From contig NZ_JSEE01000006.1 of the NCBI RefSeq assembly GCF_001625355.1, positions 62,001 through 126,000 on the forward strand: DNA of 64,000 bases, given 5' to 3'. Of this stretch, positions 1 to 7,409 are shown piece by piece. The position numbers and the translations under genes are program-made. This DNA comes from Marinomonas sp. TW1. Lineage in GTDB: Bacteria > Pseudomonadota > Gammaproteobacteria > Pseudomonadales > Marinomonadaceae. The notes beneath the pieces were generated by a model. The model was not told the DNA's origin, made no database searches, and was given only the letters and a program-made list of their open reading frames with translations. Positions within the stretch are counted from its first letter, which is position 1; the number at the start of each line of letters is the position of its first letter.

Positions 1-300
1 CTTTATCAAGTGGCCAATTATTTGAACGAACATTGCTTGGAGGATACGCCCATCGCCGAAATTAGCCACAAATTTGGTTATAGTACGAGCTATTTGGTGC
101 GTTCATTTAAACGCCATTTCTATCTTACACCACACGCTTATCGCTTAAATCGTCGTGTGCAACTCGGACAAAAAGCACTGAAAACAGGCCAGAGCATTGT
201 AGACGTTGCCCACAATGTTGGCTTTAATGATCAAGCCCATTTTCAACGGGTATTTAAACAGCGTGTTGCCGCCACGCCAGATCAGTATCGTCGTTCTTGA
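1..300 (+). CDS. AraC-family transcriptional regulator, C-terminal part (cut by window edge)
   Basis: The reading frame is open from base 1, so the GTG at base 10 is an internal codon and the gene begins outside the window. What remains is the AraC/XylS DNA-binding domain of about 99 residues. It has two helix-turn-helix units: the first around 'IAEISHKFGYSTSYLVRSFKR' region residues, the second around 'IVDVAHNVGFNDQAHFQRVF', ending in the family's typical P-x-x-YR close. The effector-binding domain is not visible, so the ligand is unknown. It converges on a LysE-family exporter gene 21 bases away. AraC regulators are often found next to LysE exporters, so control of that exporter is a reasonable inference. 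Confidence 0.9.
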   Translation, partial: LYQVANYLNEHCLEDTPIAEISHKFGYSTSYLVRSFKRHFYLTPHAYRLNRRVQLGQKALKTGQSIVDVAHNVGFNDQAHFQRVFKQRVAATPDQYRRS

Positions 301-321
301 AGCTGCCTTAAATCAACAGTC

Positions 322-912
322 TTAAATCAAGATATAGACACTACTGCCCGCCAATAAGATCGCAAGGCTACGGTTGAGCCAACGCATTTTGGCTGGGCTT
401 TGGAAGTACTGCCCGAGCAACATACCAATGGCGACCCAAACTCCCAAAGAAAGCCAGCATATAGGTAAGTAAAGCCCAGCGAATACTAGGATGTCGTTGG
501 TGTCCGCATTGGGAACATACACCGCAATACCTGATACCGAAGCGAGCCAAGCTTTGGGGTTGACCCACTGAATCATGGCACCGGTCATGAAGCGAGGCGC
601 AGATTGACTTTGATGTGTGCTCAAATCCCCTTGATCACGCCATAACTGGAAGCTTAGGTAAAATAAAAAGCCGGTTCCCAGCCATTTTAAAATTTTGGTG
701 AGTTGCGGTAAGACGTCGAGCATTTGATGCAAACTAAAACCGACTAGCAAAAACAGCACAATAAAACCAAGGCTGGCGCCGGTGACGAAATTAAGCCCAG
801 CCTTCAAACCATAGCGAGCACTGCAACTTAGAGATACTAGGTTCACCGGTCCAGGAGAAAGGGAGGCGGCTAAGGCAAATAACGACATGGAGATGATGAG
901 AGATAAGGTCAT
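322..912 (-). CDS. LysE/RhtB-family amino-acid exporter
   Basis: This is a 196-residue inner-membrane protein with about six hydrophobic segments, the normal size for LysE/RhtB exporters. The family signature S-P-G-P near residue 20 and the W-x-N-P-K-A-W motif near residue 116 are both visible. Such proteins export amino acids or derivatives (lysine, threonine, homoserine lactone and others), and the substrate cannot be told from sequence. It is convergent with the AraC regulator and divergent from the gene at 1090. The 177-base gap upstream must hold its promoter. A neighbouring-regulator relationship is inferred, not shown. Confidence 0.88.
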   Translation of the reverse strand: MTLSLIISMSLFALAASLSPGPVNLVSLSCSARYGLKAGLNFVTGASLGFIVLFLLVGFSLHQMLDVLPQLTKILKWLGTGFLFYLSFQLWRDQGDLSTHQSQSAPRFMTGAMIQWVNPKAWLASVSGIAVYVPNADTNDILVFAGLYLPICWLSLGVWVAIGMLLGQYFQSPAKMRWLNRSLAILLAGSSVYILI

Positions 913-1089
913 AATGACATCCTTAAAACGTTAGTGAAAACATGCCCTAGTATGTCTCTGTCGGCTTTTTGGGTATTGAACAAAATTGACCTGATGGTTT
1001 TCATCTCGAAATCAGCAGAGTATGCTCAATGCGCTTTAGGTAAATAGAGCCCACGTGCTAACAAGCGGATAAATGGTTAGGAATGGATT

Positions 1090-1428
1090 ATGTTAAAACA
1101 GGTGTTTTTGTTGGTGATCATCATGCTGTCGCAGACTGTCATGGCACAATCGCAGTTGATAAATGAGCCGTCATCGAGTCTCGATCAAACGGTATTTGAG
1201 CTGGAACGTAGCAATGCGATTTTGCAATTATCGAAAGCCTCGTCGGAAGAGTTGAATACTCTGCGTGATGAGGTGACGGCTGTACGTGATAGAGTCGATT
1301 TCTTATCCAATCTGGTGTTTCTGTTAGTGGTGGCCTTATTGATGTTAGGTTGGCGATCACACAAGCAGCATCAGCGTCTTGAGCAATTAGAACGTCAGCG
1401 GATGGAAGGGTTGAGTGTGAAGGAGTAA
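1090..1428 (+). CDS. Small membrane-anchored protein with coiled-coil segment, function unknown
   Basis: I do not recognise a named family for this 112-residue protein. It begins with a signal peptide or N-terminal anchor (residues 1-19, ending in A-x-A before the polar part). A heptad-rich stretch at about residues 32-72 looks like a coiled coil, a membrane span follows at about 73-90, and the tail is basic and cytoplasmic (R/K/Q rich). A good ribosome site (AGGA) precedes the ATG. The isochorismatase-like gene starts 5 bases after its stop, so the two are probably cotranscribed. A role as a small inner-membrane scaffold is only a guess. Confidence 0.7.
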   Translation: MLKQVFLLVIIMLSQTVMAQSQLINEPSSSLDQTVFELERSNAILQLSKASSEELNTLRDEVTAVRDRVDFLSNLVFLLVVALLMLGWRSHKQHQRLEQLERQRMEGLSVKE

Positions 1429-1433
1429 AGGGT

Positions 1434-2009
1434 ATGAATTGCGTTGGTTTAATGATTGTCGATATGCAGCAAGGAATGTCTTGGCCACAAGCTGGGGAAC
1501 GTAATAATCCAGATGCAGAGCATAATATGGCTGAATTATTGGCTCATTGGCGTGCGGCACATGCTCCGATTATTCACATTCGTCATTTATCGACAGAACC
1601 AGACTCTTTATTTTGGCCAGAACAAGAAGGCGTCTTGTTTCAAGAAGCATTCGAACCGCTAGACGGTGAAAAAGTGATGGAGAAAAGTGTGCCAGACGCC
1701 TTTATTCATTCCGACCTTGCCGCTTGGCTGGCAGAGCAGCAAATAGACTCGTTGGTGATTGTCGGCGTCAGTACGAATAATTCGGTGGAATCGACGGTAC
1801 GCTCAGCAGGCAATTTGGGCTTTAACGTATACGTAGTGGAAAGCGCCTGTTTTGCTTTTCAGAAGGAAGACTTTTTTGGTCTCGTTCGCAGTGCCGACGA
1901 TGTGCATGCTATGTCTCTGGCGAACCTTCATGGGGAATACGCCACCGTGATTAGCCAAGATGAAGCATTTGCTTTATTGCCACAGGATAAAGTGCCTATG
2001 CGCAAATAA
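1434..2009 (+). CDS. Isochorismatase-family (cysteine-hydrolase-fold) protein with Ser in place of Cys
   Basis: This 191-residue alpha/beta hydrolase of the isochorismatase/nicotinamidase superfamily has Asp10 (in I-V-D-M-Q) and Lys84 at the usual catalytic positions. The nucleophile motif, normally T-x-x-C-V-x-x-T, reads T-N-N-S-V-E-S-T, so Ser117 takes the place of the cysteine. Members acting as amidases need the Cys, whereas isochorismatases proper work without it. An isochorismatase-like vinyl-ether hydrolase, or a protein with changed activity, is therefore more likely than a nicotinamidase. It is probably cotranscribed with the small membrane protein upstream and converges on fecE with 6 bases between stops. 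Substrate unknown. Confidence 0.82.
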   Translation: MNCVGLMIVDMQQGMSWPQAGERNNPDAEHNMAELLAHWRAAHAPIIHIRHLSTEPDSLFWPEQEGVLFQEAFEPLDGEKVMEKSVPDAFIHSDLAAWLAEQQIDSLVIVGVSTNNSVESTVRSAGNLGFNVYVVESACFAFQKEDFFGLVRSADDVHAMSLANLHGEYATVISQDEAFALLPQDKVPMRK

Positions 2010-2015
2010 CGGATC

Positions 2016-2783
2016 TTATTCCACAACGCACATTGGCGTTTTAGCGATAGGATCCTGATGAATTTGCGCCTCCAGTGAGAAGACGGACTTTAACAGTTCT
2101 CGGGTGAGTACGTCGGAGGGCAAACCTTGTTGAATGATTTGCCCTTCTTTCATCACAATTAAATGATCACAGTAACGGGCCGCTTGGTTAATGTCGTGCA
2201 AGACGGTAATGATGGTTTTACCTTGTTGATTAAGGCGTCGCAGCAGATGCATGAGTTCAACTTGGTGATTGAGATCCATATAAGTCGTCGGTTCATCCAG
2301 TAACAAATAAGGCGTATCTTGCGCCAGTGTCATGGCCAGCCAAACACGTTGACGTTGACCACCAGACAATTCACTTACCAATTGTTCTGCCAGTTCTGAT
2401 ATCCCTGTTTCTTGCATGACCTGATGAATGATATCTTGATCCGTTTGATTGGTTCTTCCCCAGAATCCTGTGTAGGGGCTGCGGCCATAGGCGACTAAGT
2501 CTTTCACTTTAATGCCTTCAGGGATTGGCTGAGTTTGCGGTAACAACGCAAGTTGTCTGGCCAATTGTTTTGACGGAATCTCATGTAAAGCCTTGCCTTG
2601 CCATTGAACCTCACCTTGCATGGGGGTTAATAAACGCGCTAAGGCTTTTAACAGAGTCGATTTACCGCAACCATTTGGCCCTAGCAAGGCGATAATCTTG
2701 CCTTCAGGTAGGTCCAGGTCAATGTGTTTCACAATGGCTTTCTGGTGATAGCCAACCGATAAGTGTCGAGTGCTAAGTGACAT
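2016..2783 (-). CDS. fecE: Fe(3+)-dicitrate-type ABC transporter, ATP-binding protein FecE
   Basis: This 255-residue cytoplasmic ATPase energises iron-siderophore import. Walker A is G-P-N-G-C-G-K-S-T (about residues 35-43), the ABC signature is L-S-G-G-Q-R-Q-R, and Walker B is L-L-L-D-E-P followed by the D-loop. The FecCD-family partners lie directly upstream and are transcribed in the same direction with 3 bases between stop and start. Gene order B-C-D-E is that of the E. coli fec operon. No fecA receptor or fecIR regulators are beside it. The exact ferric chelate remains open. Confidence 0.93.
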   Translation of the reverse strand: MSLSTRHLSVGYHQKAIVKHIDLDLPEGKIIALLGPNGCGKSTLLKALARLLTPMQGEVQWQGKALHEIPSKQLARQLALLPQTQPIPEGIKVKDLVAYGRSPYTGFWGRTNQTDQDIIHQVMQETGISELAEQLVSELSGGQRQRVWLAMTLAQDTPYLLLDEPTTYMDLNHQVELMHLLRRLNQQGKTIITVLHDINQAARYCDHLIVMKEGQIIQQGLPSDVLTRELLKSVFSLEAQIHQDPIAKTPMCVVE

Positions 2784-2786
2784 AAA

Positions 2787-3749
2787 CTATTTGGACCTCA
2801 AGAGTAACCACAAGAAATACGGTGCCCCAATAATGGCGGTCATAATACCAGCGGGGAGTTCAATTGGCGGATCTATGGTTCTGGCTACCAGATCGGCAAG
2901 CAACAGCAAAATTGCCCCAACCAGCATGGTAGCGGGGAGCAAGGCTTGATGGCGACCGCCGACCAGTTTGCGAGTTAAATGTGGTGCGACCAAGCCTAAA
3001 AAGCCAATCGGGCCACAAATGGCGACGCAAGACGCCGTCAATCCCACTGCAATGGCTAACGCCGCTAAGCGAACGGCGTTAGTGTGAGTTCCTAAGCTGG
3101 TGGCGTGTTCATCACCAAGGTGTATCAAATTAAGTGGTTTGGCGAGCCAAAGTGCTGCAGGTATTAATACCAACCAAGGTAAGAGGAGACTCAATTGCGT
3201 CCAACCACGCCCCCATAAGCTACCGGTCAGCCACAATAGAGCGTTATTAATCTCTAAGGGTTTGACCAGCATAAGAAAATCCACACAGCTGGCATAAAGG
3301 GCGGCAAGAGCCACACCGGTTATGGCTAACTTGACCGTGGTGCTATGTTGACCGCACAAACGCCATAGCACAATAGCGGCTAAAAAACTGCCTAATAGGG
3401 CGACAAGAGGTAGCCATTCAATGGCTGCATCGGGGAAAAAGGTCATGTATATGACCGCGGCTAATCCGGCCCCATGACTAACCCCTAGAATGTCTGGTGA
3501 GGCTAACGGGTTGCGAATGACCCCTTGCACTAATGCGCCAGCCAGCGCCATCATAGCGCCAACTAATAGCGCTATGATGATGCGTGGGAAACGGTATTCA
3601 TGAATGGTGAAGTGGTTTGGATTTGTGTGGTCCAAAAAAGCGTCGACAATCGTGTCTAATGGCACAGAGACGGCGCCGAAGAGTAAATTGGTGATGATGA
3701 GCAACAGAGTAAGGAAGCCAAGAATAAAAAAGCAGGACACGAGTCTCAT
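2787..3749 (-). CDS. fecD: Iron-siderophore ABC transporter permease FecD
   Basis: This 320-residue FecCD/BtuC-family permease has about nine to ten predicted membrane spans. It carries the family's 'ALAGALVQGVIRNPLASPD' style loop, which includes the N-P-L-A-x-P motif near residue 81, and the G-x-I-x-F-x-G-L-x-x-P-H motif near residue 247 that contacts the ATPase. It overlaps the fecC stop by 4 bases (ATGA), which implies translational coupling. It should form the inner-membrane channel as a heterodimer with FecC, taking the ferric chelate from FecB. Confidence 0.93.
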   Translation of the reverse strand: MRLVSCFFILGFLTLLLIITNLLFGAVSVPLDTIVDAFLDHTNPNHFTIHEYRFPRIIIALLVGAMMALAGALVQGVIRNPLASPDILGVSHGAGLAAVIYMTFFPDAAIEWLPLVALLGSFLAAIVLWRLCGQHSTTVKLAITGVALAALYASCVDFLMLVKPLEINNALLWLTGSLWGRGWTQLSLLLPWLVLIPAALWLAKPLNLIHLGDEHATSLGTHTNAVRLAALAIAVGLTASCVAICGPIGFLGLVAPHLTRKLVGGRHQALLPATMLVGAILLLLADLVARTIDPPIELPAGIMTAIIGAPYFLWLLLRSK

Positions 3750-4747
3750 AAGGTCTTCTTTCTCACCAGATAAATGAAGAAAGGCGCGCCGATTAAGGCG
3801 AGGATGGCACCAGCGGGCGTCTCCATCGGAAAGATAATGGCGCGACTTAAGGTGTCGGCAAGGGCGACTAAGCTAGCGCCCAATAAGATTGCAATGGGTA
3901 AGAAACGTCGATGATCTTGGCCAATGAGCAGTTTGGCCATATGGGGCACCAACAAGCCGACAAAACTGATTGAACCGACGGCACCAAGAGAAGCGCCGAC
4001 TAACAGGAGAACAAGAAAACTTCCGATCAGTTTCACACATCCGATGGAGACACCTAAATTTCGGGCGTTATCATCACCTAATTGCAGCAGGTTCAGACTG
4101 GGAGACAATAGGCTTGCCCCCAATAGTCCGACAACTGCCACTGGCCAAAAAGCGTCAAATGTCTGCCAACGGGCGTCCGTTAAGCTGCCGGCCAGCCAAG
4201 TAATCACAGCGGAAGCTTGATCTTCCTCAATAATCACCAGCGCTTTGGTTAAGGCGGCACACAGTGCAGAGATCGCCACGCCAGCAAGGACCAGCCGACC
4301 TTGTTCGTTTCCCGTTCGCCAACCACTGCCGAGCAGCATGACTAAGCTCCATGCCAAGCCGCCGCCTATCATGGCCGCCACAGTCGTACCGAGTAAACCA
4401 AACCAAGGTGTGATCGTAGAGACTAAAGCCATGCCGAGAGCCGCTCCTGCATTAACGCCTAACACGGAAGGGGAAGCCAGAGGGTTAAGGGTGAGCCCTT
4501 GCATAATGACCCCAGCGGCGGCTAAACAGGCACCAACCAACAAGGCAACCAGCACTCTGGGCAAGCGCAAATCTCGTACTATGTGTTGTGCAATGCTGTC
4601 TTGATCAAACTGATACAAGGCTTGCAGCGCATCAAGAGGAGAAATAGTAATGCTCGACCAAGTAAACAAGCTAAGCCAACTGATCAACAGCATAAGACTG
4701 GCCAAGGCTAGGCATTGGCCAGTGAGTGTAAAAGAAGAGAATTTCAT
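3746..4747 (-). CDS. fecC: Iron-siderophore ABC transporter permease FecC
   Basis: This 333-residue FecCD-family permease is the second channel half. The N-P-L-A-S-P motif near residue 91 and the S-F-V-G-L-L-V-P-H motif near residue 264 are both present. The ATG follows the fecB stop with no base between, and the fecD start overlaps its own stop by 4 bases, so the whole fecBCDE set should come from one transcript. It is somewhat longer than FecD because of a longer N-terminus, which is usual for FecC. Confidence 0.93.
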   Translation of the reverse strand: MKFSSFTLTGQCLALASLMLLISWLSLFTWSSITISPLDALQALYQFDQDSIAQHIVRDLRLPRVLVALLVGACLAAAGVIMQGLTLNPLASPSVLGVNAGAALGMALVSTITPWFGLLGTTVAAMIGGGLAWSLVMLLGSGWRTGNEQGRLVLAGVAISALCAALTKALVIIEEDQASAVITWLAGSLTDARWQTFDAFWPVAVVGLLGASLLSPSLNLLQLGDDNARNLGVSIGCVKLIGSFLVLLLVGASLGAVGSISFVGLLVPHMAKLLIGQDHRRFLPIAILLGASLVALADTLSRAIIFPMETPAGAILALIGAPFFIYLVRKKTL

Positions 4748-5635
4748 CTAGGGTACAAGTATGTCCACTAAGTCCTGGCTCATGCGTTCGGCCGCCATAA
4801 TGCCTCGGCACCGGGACCAAGTATTCGGATTGACTTGATAAATGTGATTCTGACGCGCGGCTTGTAGTACTGAAAATAGTGGTTCATTGCGCCACTTATC
4901 AATGATGCTTGGGGTGACGTAATTGCCAATGATGAGGTATTCCGGATTAATGGCCACCAGTTGTTCCAAACCCGTTTGACGATACGCGGTATCATCACGA
5001 CCGGTTTCCGCATTGGCTAAGCCCAAAGCATGAATGACACCGCCAGCATAAGAGTCTTTGGTGTGTAAAAACAAGGCGTCATCTCGTGCTACGCCGAATT
5101 GCACTTCAATCTTTTGAGGTAACTGCTGAGCATATTGTGCCATGGTTTTTCGATGCTGCTGCAATCGTGCTTGCATGGCTTGGTCTTTGCCAATGACCTT
5201 ACCTATGATGGCTGCGGCCTTTAAACTGTCTTCATAGGTTTCGCGACGAGAAGGCAGAATTAAGGTCGGAGCAATTTTTTGCAGATCGGCATACACGGCT
5301 TCGTGTCGACTAATATCGGCAATGATTAAATCTGGTTTTAAAGAGGCGATGACTTCCATGCTAGGCTGCGAGCGAGTACCAACGGATGTCCAGCTGCCAA
5401 TCACATCTCTCACTTCTTTGAGAACGCGATCGGCTTCTTTATCATCGGCAATGCCAACAGGACTGACATCGACCGCAGCGAGCGCATCCGCGAAAGAGAA
5501 TTCCAAAACGACAATACGTTTGGGTTGATAGTCCAGTGTGAAGAGGCCTTTGCTATCCTCTACAGTCACGGCCGTCGCGGTAAAGGAAACGAGAATAAAG
5601 TACGTAGACAGGATGACGGAAAGCCAACGTTTCAT
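4748..5635 (-). CDS. fecB: Periplasmic Fe(3+)-dicitrate-type binding protein FecB
   Basis: This 295-residue solute-binding protein binds the ferric chelate in the periplasm and hands it to FecCD. The start is set at the ATG at 5635 because it has an AGGCGA ribosome site just upstream and begins a clean signal peptide (M-K-R-W-L-S, hydrophobic core, T-A-T-A). The open frame extends a further 16 codons upstream, but that part has no signal-peptide character. Segments such as R-I-V-V-L-E-x-S-F-A-D-A-L-A-A-V-D-V and P-S-x-E-x-I-A-x-L-K-P-D-L-I-I-A-D closely match E. coli FecB as I recall it. First gene of fecBCDE; a Fur-like box sits upstream. Confidence 0.92.
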   Translation of the reverse strand: MKRWLSVILSTYFILVSFTATAVTVEDSKGLFTLDYQPKRIVVLEFSFADALAAVDVSPVGIADDKEADRVLKEVRDVIGSWTSVGTRSQPSMEVIASLKPDLIIADISRHEAVYADLQKIAPTLILPSRRETYEDSLKAAAIIGKVIGKDQAMQARLQQHRKTMAQYAQQLPQKIEVQFGVARDDALFLHTKDSYAGGVIHALGLANAETGRDDTAYRQTGLEQLVAINPEYLIIGNYVTPSIIDKWRNEPLFSVLQAARQNHIYQVNPNTWSRCRGIMAAERMSQDLVDILVP

Positions 5636-5667
5636 GATTTCGCCTAATTGGTTAAAGAATATATTAA

Positions 5668-5682
5668 TAATAACACTTCTCA
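5668..5682. promoter_or_regulatory. Fur-like box upstream of fecB
   Basis: Read on the minus strand this is TGAGAAG-T-GTTATTA, which matches the 7-1-7 Fur palindrome TGATAAT-n-ATTATCA at 11 of 14 arm positions. It lies 33 bases upstream of the fecB start, where a repressor would block the promoter. It is weaker than the box at 63878. Confidence 0.55.
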
Positions 5683-5722
5683 ATCAATTTTTGTCGCCTA
5701 GGCATGAAGGATTTATGTGAAA

Positions 5723-5752
5723 GACCGTCATCGCTAAAAAGTGAGGACGGTC
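5723..5752 (-). terminator. Likely terminator after gntR
   Basis: A 7-bp inverted repeat (GACCGTC / GACGGTC) begins 2 bases past the gntR stop. On the minus strand it is followed by a short TTT run. The stem is modest and the U-tract short, so termination may be incomplete. Confidence 0.5.
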
Positions 5753-5753
5753 G

Positions 5754-6749
5754 TTAAATGCTTTCGCCAATATCAATTTTGAAAGGAAGCTCGATGACGG
5801 CTTGCGTAATTGGGGTGCCTTGGAGCCTTGATAATAAGTGTTCGGCGGCCAGTCGTCCCATGTCTTCTCGTGGTGTGATGACCGTGGCTAATAACGGCAC
5901 CATGGCGCGCGAGATGTCATGACCATGAAACCCTGCAATGGCAACGTCCTCAGGAATGCGAATGCCCGATTTTTGGCAGGCATAGAGCGCGCCAATGGCT
6001 AAGTCATCGTTGGTGCAGAAAATACCATCGGTATCCGGTTGTTGGGCTAATGCTTCTTTTAGAAAGTTGGCCCCCATGGTAAAGGAAGAGGCGTTGTGAG
6101 TTTTTAGGCACAAAGGCGTTAGCCCGTGATCTGTCATGGCGGTTTCGTAGCCACGAATTTTGAGCAAGGTCCTTTGGTCCATGCGAGCAGCAAAATAAAC
6201 AATTTTCTGGCGACCACGTTTTATCATGCATTCTGTCATGGCATAAGCGGCCGCTTGGTTGTCGATGCCAATGGCTTGCTCAATAGGCGGCGATACGGAA
6301 TCCATGATCTCGATGACAGGAATGCCAGCGACGGCAAGCATTTTTCGTACGCGATCCGTATGGTAACTTTCTGAAATGATTAGCCCATCCACACTGTAGG
6401 ACAGCAAGGTCGCAATACGAGACTCTTCGGCCTCTTTGCTATAGCCATAGTGCGCCAGCATGGTCTGATAACCGGCAGGCTCTAAGACGCTTTCGATGCC
6501 TCTTATAACTTCAGAGAAAACCTGGTTGGTTAAAGAGGGCAGCAACACACCAATGGCGTGGCTTTTTGACTTGGATAAAATGTCCGGTGCACGATTGGGA
6601 ATATAGCCAAGGGTTTCTAACGCCGCTGAGATCTTTTCTTGCAACGGTGCTGAGACAGAGTCAGGTGTTCTCAAATAACGGCTTACCGTCATCTTTGTCA
6701 CACCGACTAAGTCTGCAACATCTTGTAATGTAGGGCGTTTATTCTTCAT
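5754..6749 (-). CDS. gntR: LacI-family gluconate operon repressor GntR
   Basis: This LacI-family repressor has an N-terminal helix-turn-helix (L-Q-D-V-A-D-L-V-G-V-T-K-M-T-V-S-R) and a periplasmic-binding-protein-like effector domain. The text, including Y-I-P-N-R-A-P-D-I-L-S, G-V-L-L-P-S-L-T-N-Q-V-F and G-I-F-C-T-N-D-D-L-A, follows E. coli GntR very closely. The start chosen (6749, M-K-N-K-R-P) matches the E. coli N-terminus. In-frame ATGs at 6758, 6761 and 6767 are possible, and none has a strong ribosome site. It is last in the gntK/TRAP cluster and has a GntR-type palindrome directly upstream, so autoregulation is likely. Gluconate or 6-phosphogluconate is the expected inducer. Confidence 0.92.
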   Translation of the reverse strand: MKNKRPTLQDVADLVGVTKMTVSRYLRTPDSVSAPLQEKISAALETLGYIPNRAPDILSKSKSHAIGVLLPSLTNQVFSEVIRGIESVLEPAGYQTMLAHYGYSKEAEESRIATLLSYSVDGLIISESYHTDRVRKMLAVAGIPVIEIMDSVSPPIEQAIGIDNQAAAYAMTECMIKRGRQKIVYFAARMDQRTLLKIRGYETAMTDHGLTPLCLKTHNASSFTMGANFLKEALAQQPDTDGIFCTNDDLAIGALYACQKSGIRIPEDVAIAGFHGHDISRAMVPLLATVITPREDMGRLAAEHLLSRLQGTPITQAVIELPFKIDIGESI

Positions 6750-6771
6750 CTTAATGGCCATATCCATGATT

Positions 6772-6785
6772 TGTTACGAGTAACA
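6772..6785. promoter_or_regulatory. GntR-type operator upstream of gntR
   Basis: TGTTACGAGTAACA is a palindrome with perfect arms (TGTTAC and GTAACA around GA). It shares its half-sites with the two operators at 10433 and 10457 and lies 22 bases before the gntR ATG, between gntK and gntR. This position fits autorepression. Confidence 0.75.
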
Positions 6786-6827
6786 TTACCATAAGCAAAT
6801 CATGGCAAGAAAGAAAACTCACTTAAA

Positions 6828-7331
6828 TTATGCCTTTTGAGCATAACCTTTGAGTCCATTAATGGCTTCTGTTAAGACGTCTTTTGCTTCCTGTGAAATA
6901 TCGATCACAATGGCTTCTTCTGATGTGGGTTCAATCAATGTCTCAAACTGGCTTTCCAACATGCCGCGGCCATTGAAGTAATGGCCATGACGTTTTTGAT
7001 GACGTTGCCAAATGGTATCAATGTCGCCTTTTAAATAAATCATGGCGACGTCATCAAGCCCTCGGCGTAATATGGTCCGATATTCAGGCTTTAAGCCGGA
7101 GCAAGCAATCACGGCAGTAGGGTTGTCATGCAGCAGTTGGTTTAAACTTGCCAACCAGTCTTTTCGATCGTCATCGGTTAATGGCGTGCCTTTACTCATT
7201 TTGGCGACATTTTCTGGGCTGTGAAAATCATCACCGTCAAAAAAAGGGCAACCTAACTGATCCGCTAGGCCTTTACCTATTAAGGATTTCCCGGATCCAG
7301 AAACACCTAATACAACAATTCTTTTCGTCAT
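6828..7331 (-). CDS. gntK: Gluconokinase
   Basis: This 167-residue cytoplasmic kinase converts gluconate to 6-phosphogluconate. The P-loop G-V-S-G-S-G-K-S lies at residues 9-16. The F-F-D-G-D-D-F-H motif and the P-L-T-D-D-D-R-x-x-W-L segment are characteristic of the GntK/IdnK family, and the length is normal for it. The neighbours (TRAP transporter upstream, GntR downstream, all on one strand) give a complete uptake-and-phosphorylation unit. A perfect 10-bp hairpin sits immediately 5' of its ribosome site (AAGGA). Confidence 0.95.
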   Translation of the reverse strand: MTKRIVVLGVSGSGKSLIGKGLADQLGCPFFDGDDFHSPENVAKMSKGTPLTDDDRKDWLASLNQLLHDNPTAVIACSGLKPEYRTILRRGLDDVAMIYLKGDIDTIWQRHQKRHGHYFNGRGMLESQFETLIEPTSEEAIVIDISQEAKDVLTEAINGLKGYAQKA

Positions 7332-7346
7332 TCTGTTATTCCTTAA

Positions 7347-7370
7347 TCGCCTTGCCAGTTGGCAAGGCGA
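7347..7370 (-). other. Stable hairpin directly before gntK ribosome site
   Basis: TCGCCTTGCC and GGCAAGGCGA form a perfect 10-bp stem with a 4-base loop between dctM and gntK. On the minus strand it is followed by TTAAGGAATAAC, the gntK ribosome site, and not by a T-run. It is therefore more likely an mRNA stabiliser or translation-setting element than a terminator. Confidence 0.55.
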
Positions 7371-7409
7371 GGTCTTCGTATAAGCTTAGTCAGACTTTTG
7401 ATGTCGTGA

